From Trema orientale (Eukaryota; Streptophyta; Magnoliopsida; Rosales; Cannabaceae), in assembly GCA_002914845.1 (NCBI GenBank), contig JXTC01000270.1:241058-305057 (forward strand): a stretch of 64,000 nt of DNA, written 5' to 3'. Under the pieces are notes generated by a model. That model had not been told where the DNA came from, ran no database searches, and saw only the letters and a program-made list of their open reading frames with translations. The translations under genes and the position numbers were made by a program. Shown here piece by piece: positions 58,577-64,000 of this stretch (its first letter is position 1; the number at the start of each line of letters is the position of its first letter).

Positions 58577-59235
58577 CTAAGAATCAACAAGAGGAATTCC
58601 ATTCAAGTGAAGGATCATTTTAGCATGGAGATATTTGGTACGCCATTTAAGGACGTCAGCTTGTAACTCTTTGATCGTCTCATTGAGGAATTCTCGAAGC
58701 AAACCAAGTTGTCGGTCTTTTCGCTCCAAATCAGCCTGGGCAGCTACCAAAGACTCTACAACTGCTGCTTGTTTGCAATCTGGATTCTCTATCTTCAACA
58801 TTGTTTTCTGACTCAACTCTGCATGCTCCTTGCGCAAATCATAATTGTCACTAGACAAAGATCCACATTGTGAAGGTCGAGGAGACTCATCATAATCACT
58901 GGACGTCCATGATCCACTGGACCAAGATCCACATTCAAAAGGTTGACGACAATTGCTACCTGAGAAGAAAGGAAAAACGATATTGCTAAATTGAAGTGCA
59001 TGGTACCAAAGTTAATTGGATGAGTAATTTTAACGTGCATCTAGTAAGAAAATGATGCAGATGAGATGCATGCATATCTGAAGAAACACATTAAGGATAA
59101 ATACATACTCATTCATGGGAGTTTTGGACCAAATCCATAAATTCATACTTCAAAAACAAACAATATATACGCTTCACAACAAAAATACTCACCATACTGT
59201 TCTCCAGTTGATATTGGGTTTAAATAGAATAGATT
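58577..59235 (-). CDS. 3' exons of an unrecognised coiled-coil protein gene
   Basis: The last exon is 58577-58959: acceptor CAG at 58962-58960, then 127 codons plus stop TAG. It encodes a Ser/Gly/Trp/Cys-rich part (CGSWSSGSWTSSDYDE, QCGSLSSD) followed by a heptad-rich, charged helix (VAAQADLERKDRQLGLLREF, NETIKELQADVLKWRTKYL), predicted to form a coiled coil. A small upstream exon at 59193-59235 is proposed. Its donor GTGAGT is in phase with the last exon, and an acceptor TTAG lies at its other side. Further 5' exons were not resolved; an ATG-containing segment near 59763 did not join in phase. Family not recognised. Confidence 0.5.
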
Positions 59236-62200
59236 CTAACAGAGTACCAGAAACTTAAAAGACTCTACTAGTACTCCCGATGTCTCCCAAAAGACCCACA
59301 TTACATACTGAGAGAATAAAATAATAATTTCACGAAATATAAAATGACAACTAATCTAGTCATCCGCCTAGAACAATAAGCCTAGAATTATTGCTAGCTA
59401 ACAACCTAATTGACCCATGCACAATAAATATATGCATAAGAAATAGCAATAATTACTCCAAAAAACTATCCTAAATATTGTTTATTGTAACAACATATCG
59501 ACATGTTTAGTATAAATGGCTATCAAATATAGTTGTGGGATGTCTTTAATACTTTAAAACTTGTCTAAAACCACAAAACAAGATGTTCATAAGCAAAACA
59601 GTTATGGCGGCGTTTCATTGGCAAGATGGTTTTAGGTCTACACATATGATGCCCTAAATCATTTTTTAAAGAAAGAAAAGTAAAGAAATAGAGGTAATTA
59701 TGACATGAAAGAAACATAAAAACAGAATAAAGAAAAGAAATAATATACGTACTGGTAGACATTCTTGCAAAGGTTTGCCTCAATTATCGTGAAAATTGGC
59801 CCTGCAACCAAATAATAACACAAAAGTAAGCCTCCAGTCCTCAGTTTAATATGTCCTGAAGAAAATGAACCGCTAAAATTTTGACCTGAATTGATATTTT
59901 ATCTAATTAAGGATTTGACACTTTATTTGTATAATAATTGTTTTAGCATTACTATAATCTTAATTTGAATTATTCGAATTAGTTTTTTAATTGTTAAAAT
60001 CGTTAATATATAATATAAATTGGTTCGATTATGTTAAGAACTGAATAAATAACAAATTTTTATTTATCCTCCTCTAGAGTTCTTCTCTATCTCTAATGAT
60101 TCTTTCATCTCATCAATTCTCTCTCTCTCCTCCTTTTTCTCAACCCTTCCTAAGTCAATTGGTATTCAAAATAATACTCTTTCATGTTTCTTGAAACCCA
60201 AACTTTATGCCTAGTAATTTTACTTCATAACACCCTAAAGCTCGATTAAATACCTTAATACAAAACCCTATGCTTGATTTTAATTTCTTCACAAATAAGG
60301 GATCCTAATTATTTTTTCTATTTTTTTAAAAAAGAAACCTGCTAACAGCTACCACCACAAGTCGTTGCAAGCTGCTGCTGTTCACGACAGCATGCAGTCC
60401 ATTCGAATGAAACTCGATCAGGCCAAAACACAAGTACTACCTAGACCAACCTCTATGAGAATCATTCTCGTGTGCAACCCACAAACTGCTGCCATAGCCT
60501 CTTCATAACATCCACATTCCGCCATGCATTGACACTCACCACAGATAGTAACACTTGCATCAAAAGCGACAATCTAAAAAACTTATCTTGACATCATACA
60601 ATGACAGAAACCGCCATGTGTGCCATCCAGAGTCCTAAGAACCACCACTACTCATTTACAGTCATTTCCAACTACCTCCGCTCAACACACTACCCCAAAA
60701 CCATTGGAGTCCCTTTGTCCAAATCTATCGCTCCATGCTGCCTCCAGTCCTTGCCTCTTACTAAAAACAATTGTGCTTGCTCCATACATTTTACTCGCAT
60801 GTCACCAGACCTTGTTTCACATGTCCCTGTGTTTCAGTCAATCTTAATTCCTTGACCATGAATTTTCATTAAGTCTTTCAAAATACTACTGTGAGGAATA
60901 ACTACCATGAGTAAAATTACTATAAGCGTTATTTACTGCGATGAGCAGAGCACAACTGCTACTAGGATCCTAGACTAGTATATGTTTAAAAGAAAAACCC
61001 CAATATCATTATGGACAACCTAGGTATGTTTTATCTAGAGACACTTGTTAAAGTTCCTCTGAACAACCTCTGATATATACATGTATATAGATATTGAACT
61101 TATATTATAATTCTCTCCCCATCTATTTTTTCTTCTATTCCCTCGCCACTTAAGGCTAGCACATGTGGTTTGGGTGGGTTATTGTGTGTGAGTGGTTCAG
61201 GTTCAATTTCCGTAAATGTATCTCATCATCAAAATTATTCTCTTCTCTATCTAATTCCTCTCCTCCTCTCTCTTCCCCTATTTCTTCCCCTTTTCTCCCT
61301 TCTTTCTCTACATATCCTACATCAACATTATGGTCTAATCCAAAATAGTTTGACCAAAAAGATATTCAAAAGATGAATAGAGCACAAAATCTGCTCGAAT
61401 ATTAACAACTTCTCAAAGATTCATCACTTGCTATTACTACCAATCCCTAAACACAATTATTTTGTACATGTTTTCCAAAGAAAATGACATTTGTAAATTT
61501 AATTTAAAAAAAAAAAGGGAAAAAACGAGTAAGCGTATTTTTTCCATGGACTAGATTCACAGCCACTACTAGTCTTTTTTTCCCAAGTCATCAAAAAATT
61601 TATCGAAGTCTAAAAAAGTAATAACAAGAAAGAAGAACAAAAATTTTAGAAGCAATTATTCAAGCTGATTTGGTTTTGTTTAAATAACTGTCATGAACAT
61701 GCAAAGACATAGGGACCAACAAATTTGATATTAATTAAAAAAAAAAAGAGAAGAATAATAACAGGAAGCATGCAAAATCTTTGGAAAATAAATTATAAAA
61801 TACTAATCACATAGCTCTGTTCTAGGTTTTCAGGAATATCACTATTATGGTCGTGTGCTTCTTCCACAATTCTTAAAAGTTAAAAGAACTGTATAAGAAG
61901 CCAAATAAAGAAAAGATACATCAACCAAACAAACAAGATGAATTATCTCATATCTTCTTTCTTAATTTTCCGGTAAAGAATATTGTTTAGAAAAAAAAAA
62001 AAAAAAGAAGGAGTTTCTACAACGAAAGTCCAAAACTTAACGGCAAGTTTTGGTGTTGATTATATCCAAATGACACAAATCAAGCCTATAGATTAAAGCT
62101 GAACAATATAAGAGAGCATGTATTTTGGGCAAATATTTAATCTTGGAAATTTATATTAAGACATACATACGCACATCGTCTTCAACTGGAATTTCAACCG

Positions 62201-62546
62201 AAAACAAAGAGAGAGACGACACAAAATTCAATTACCAAGAAAATCTTCAACAACCTGTTGGCGATGGCTTGGCTGAATGGGAACGGTGTTCGCCGCTGGC
62301 AGAGGAGAGAGAGTGAATACATGGGCTCACGGTGTACGTACCAATGGGTAGGCTAGGGTTGTACATGCCGAACCCAGTAGTTTCTTTTGAGCCTTGGGTC
62401 TTATAGCGAAGGGGATTGAAGAAAAATATCCCCACTTTTTTAAGGTATAGTTTAGTAGATAACCTTTTTAATTTTATTAACAAATATATCTTAAAATTTT
62501 AATTTTTTTTAAGGGTAATGATTTATATTAACTATTATACTTTTAG
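59236..62546. other. Intergenic or intronic stretch, no gene resolved
   Basis: It could contain 5' exons of the minus-strand coiled-coil gene. One candidate is about 62240-62370 (minus), a less AT-rich segment with a donor-like GGTAATTG. The segment at about 60340-60860 is also less AT-rich, with CCACCAC and GCTGCTGC phrases, but I recognise no protein in it. Confidence 0.35.
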
Positions 62547-62856
62547 TAAATTACTTATTTACTACTATTAATAGGTGGTAAATAATTTATTTACTATGAT
62601 TTAAAAATATTTATCGTTTATAGATGATAACATATTTACTATAATACTATTAGTAAATTATTTGTTTACTACTATTAAGAGGTAATAAATAATTTATTTA
62701 CCATGACTTAAAAATTTTTACAACTTATAAACGATAGCATATTTTACCATTATACCTCTATTAAATTACTTATTTATCACTATTAAGATGTGGTATATAA
62801 TCTATTTGTCATGACAAAAAAAATTTATCACTTATAGATGACAACATATTTACGGT
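62547..62856. repeat. Tandem repeat, ~108-bp unit, about 2.9 copies
   Basis: Units start at 62547, 62654 and 62762 with TAAATTACTTATTTAC or a close variant. Each continues with CACTATTAAGA-, TTATAGATGATAACATATTT-type phrases. AT-rich and diverged. Confidence 0.85.
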
Positions 62857-63909
62857 CAAATATGGCTGGAAAGTTAGTGACTTCGACGTGTAGACGTGGA
62901 AGACCACAAAAGAGGGGAGGGATGAGAGATAAGGGTAAGATAGTAAAAGCAACTCTAATAATTGAACAAAAATAATAAAGATTACTAGTTTTAAAAAGGG
63001 GCACAGACTTATATTAGGTTCAGATGTTATGTGAAGTTTTCACTATAGCAATAGTAGAGTATTTTGTGCTAATATAAATAGGGAAGTGCTAAAACTATCA
63101 ATATTTGAATTATATACATTCTTAATTTTAATTACAAGTTTACCCATAATTAAAATTACTAAAAGGTAAGGTAGTAGTTAAATGCAGTATTGTATTATGT
63201 ATAATTATGAATGTACTTAGTCCAATAATGATACACTTAGAACTTTCCTATAGATGAAGGGTTTTGAATAAAATTGCCCTATTTTTTGGGCTTTGTTTCA
63301 ATGACTCCCCTTTTATATTTTATTTCCATGAATATCCCTTTCTCATTTACACTTTATGTATTTCCAAGTATACCCTTTCAATATAACTCCACCTTAAACC
63401 GAAAAACGCCCTCTACCTTGTCGTCCACTCTCGTCCGTTCTTAACCATTATATGTCGGAATTAAAACGATTTCTGTAGCGGAACATTCAAAAATTTTCTC
63501 AAAACAATTGACAATATAAGTGCATAGTATTAATTCATAAAAAACAGAAAACATAAAAAGAGAATAGATCTAATATCTCTTGTAATCTATCAACGGATCC
63601 TTAGCTTTTCTGTCTTCTAAACCACGGTCTTCCAATCTAAGCCTCAAGCACAATTGGATAAACGTGTGGGCATTGCGTACAATTTTTTAAAACTCACACT
63701 TTAGACACTTGTACTATTCTCAACACATGAGATTGCAATAGTTTGTTCTAGAGAGAATAAAAAGACTCTCTTCTTTTTTTCTCTAAGTTATGGAGGTTTT
63801 GTAGAAAATAATACGTAATGTATCTCTTTTCTGCTAGAGCTTCCTTTATATGTATATATATATTTATTAAACTATTTAGTAAATTAATTAATTAATCATA
63901 TTAATTAAT
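62857..63909. other. AT-rich stretch, no gene seen
   Basis: No coding family or element end was recognised before the last MITE copy. Confidence 0.5.
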
Positions 63910-64000
63910 GGGCGCGTCTACAGTAGGGGCGCCCCTACGTAGGGCCCTGTCTATTCACCGTTGGATGGGAATCTGTATATAAATAGATTCTCCATAGATT
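63910..64000 (+). mobile_element. Mutator-type MITE, copy 7 (cut by window end)
   Basis: The first 91 bases of the same element as 5471-5642, forward orientation, nearly identical. The right end and duplication lie outside the window; the left flank is TTAATTAAT. Confidence 0.93.

Noticed and set aside
60601..61376. Short frames of 60-84 codons
   Set aside because: No family resemblance, overlapping alternatives in several frames, no splice support.
1..64000. CRISPR arrays, operons, riboswitches, bacterial signals
   Set aside because: The window is plant nuclear DNA. The direct repeats seen are transposons, minisatellites or local duplications without regular spacers.

Overview
This window reads as nuclear DNA of a eudicot plant. 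It is strongly AT-rich, has introns with GT..AG borders, carries plant-specific gene families (a GH17 glucanase with an X8 domain, a TBL/PMR5-type acetyltransferase, a PPR-SMR protein) and is dense in plant transposons (Ty3/gypsy chromovirus, Ty1/copia, LINEs, hAT-like and Mutator-like MITEs, a TRIM-like element). The species cannot be fixed from the sequence alone. There is one assembly gap (12908-13100) and a single ambiguous base at 10297.

Layout. 1-7.6 kb is gene-free and holds six copies of one ~172-bp Mutator-type MITE, a fold-back element and a SINE-like repeat. 7.6-11.8 kb is a two-exon GH17 beta-1,3-glucanase gene (+ strand) with a (T)88 tract just after its stop codon. 12.9-13.3 kb is a gap followed by the GC-rich end of a hAT-like element. 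14.6-16.9 kb is a complete six-exon TBL-type Golgi O-acetyltransferase gene (- strand). 18.5-19.0 kb is a compact TRIM-like structure flanked by a 5-bp duplication. 21.15-31.96 kb is one 10.8-kb Ty3/gypsy chromovirus with 3.15-kb LTRs, a clear 5-bp target-site duplication and many disabling mutations. 32.9-33.7 kb is a hAT-type non-autonomous element, and 34.3-36.8 kb a decayed LINE (-).

38.1-39.8 kb holds a five-exon candidate gene (-) that I do not recognise. 41.1-43.6 kb is an intact single-exon PPR-SMR gene (- strand, EMB2217-like). 43.9-50.4 kb is a decayed Ty1/copia element (-) about 300 bp upstream of that gene, in the same orientation. 50.4-53.2 kb is a 5'-truncated LINE (-) with a perfect 14-bp target duplication. 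53.2-64 kb is mostly AT-rich intergenic DNA with fold-back elements, minisatellites, the 3' exons of an unrecognised coiled-coil protein gene (58.6-59.2 kb, -) and a seventh MITE copy cut by the window end.

The well-supported host genes (glucanase, TBL protein, PPR-SMR protein) act separately, in cell-wall callose, wall-polysaccharide acetylation and organelle RNA metabolism. They do not form a pathway or cluster. The most distinctive content is the MITE family and the record of transposon insertion and decay.
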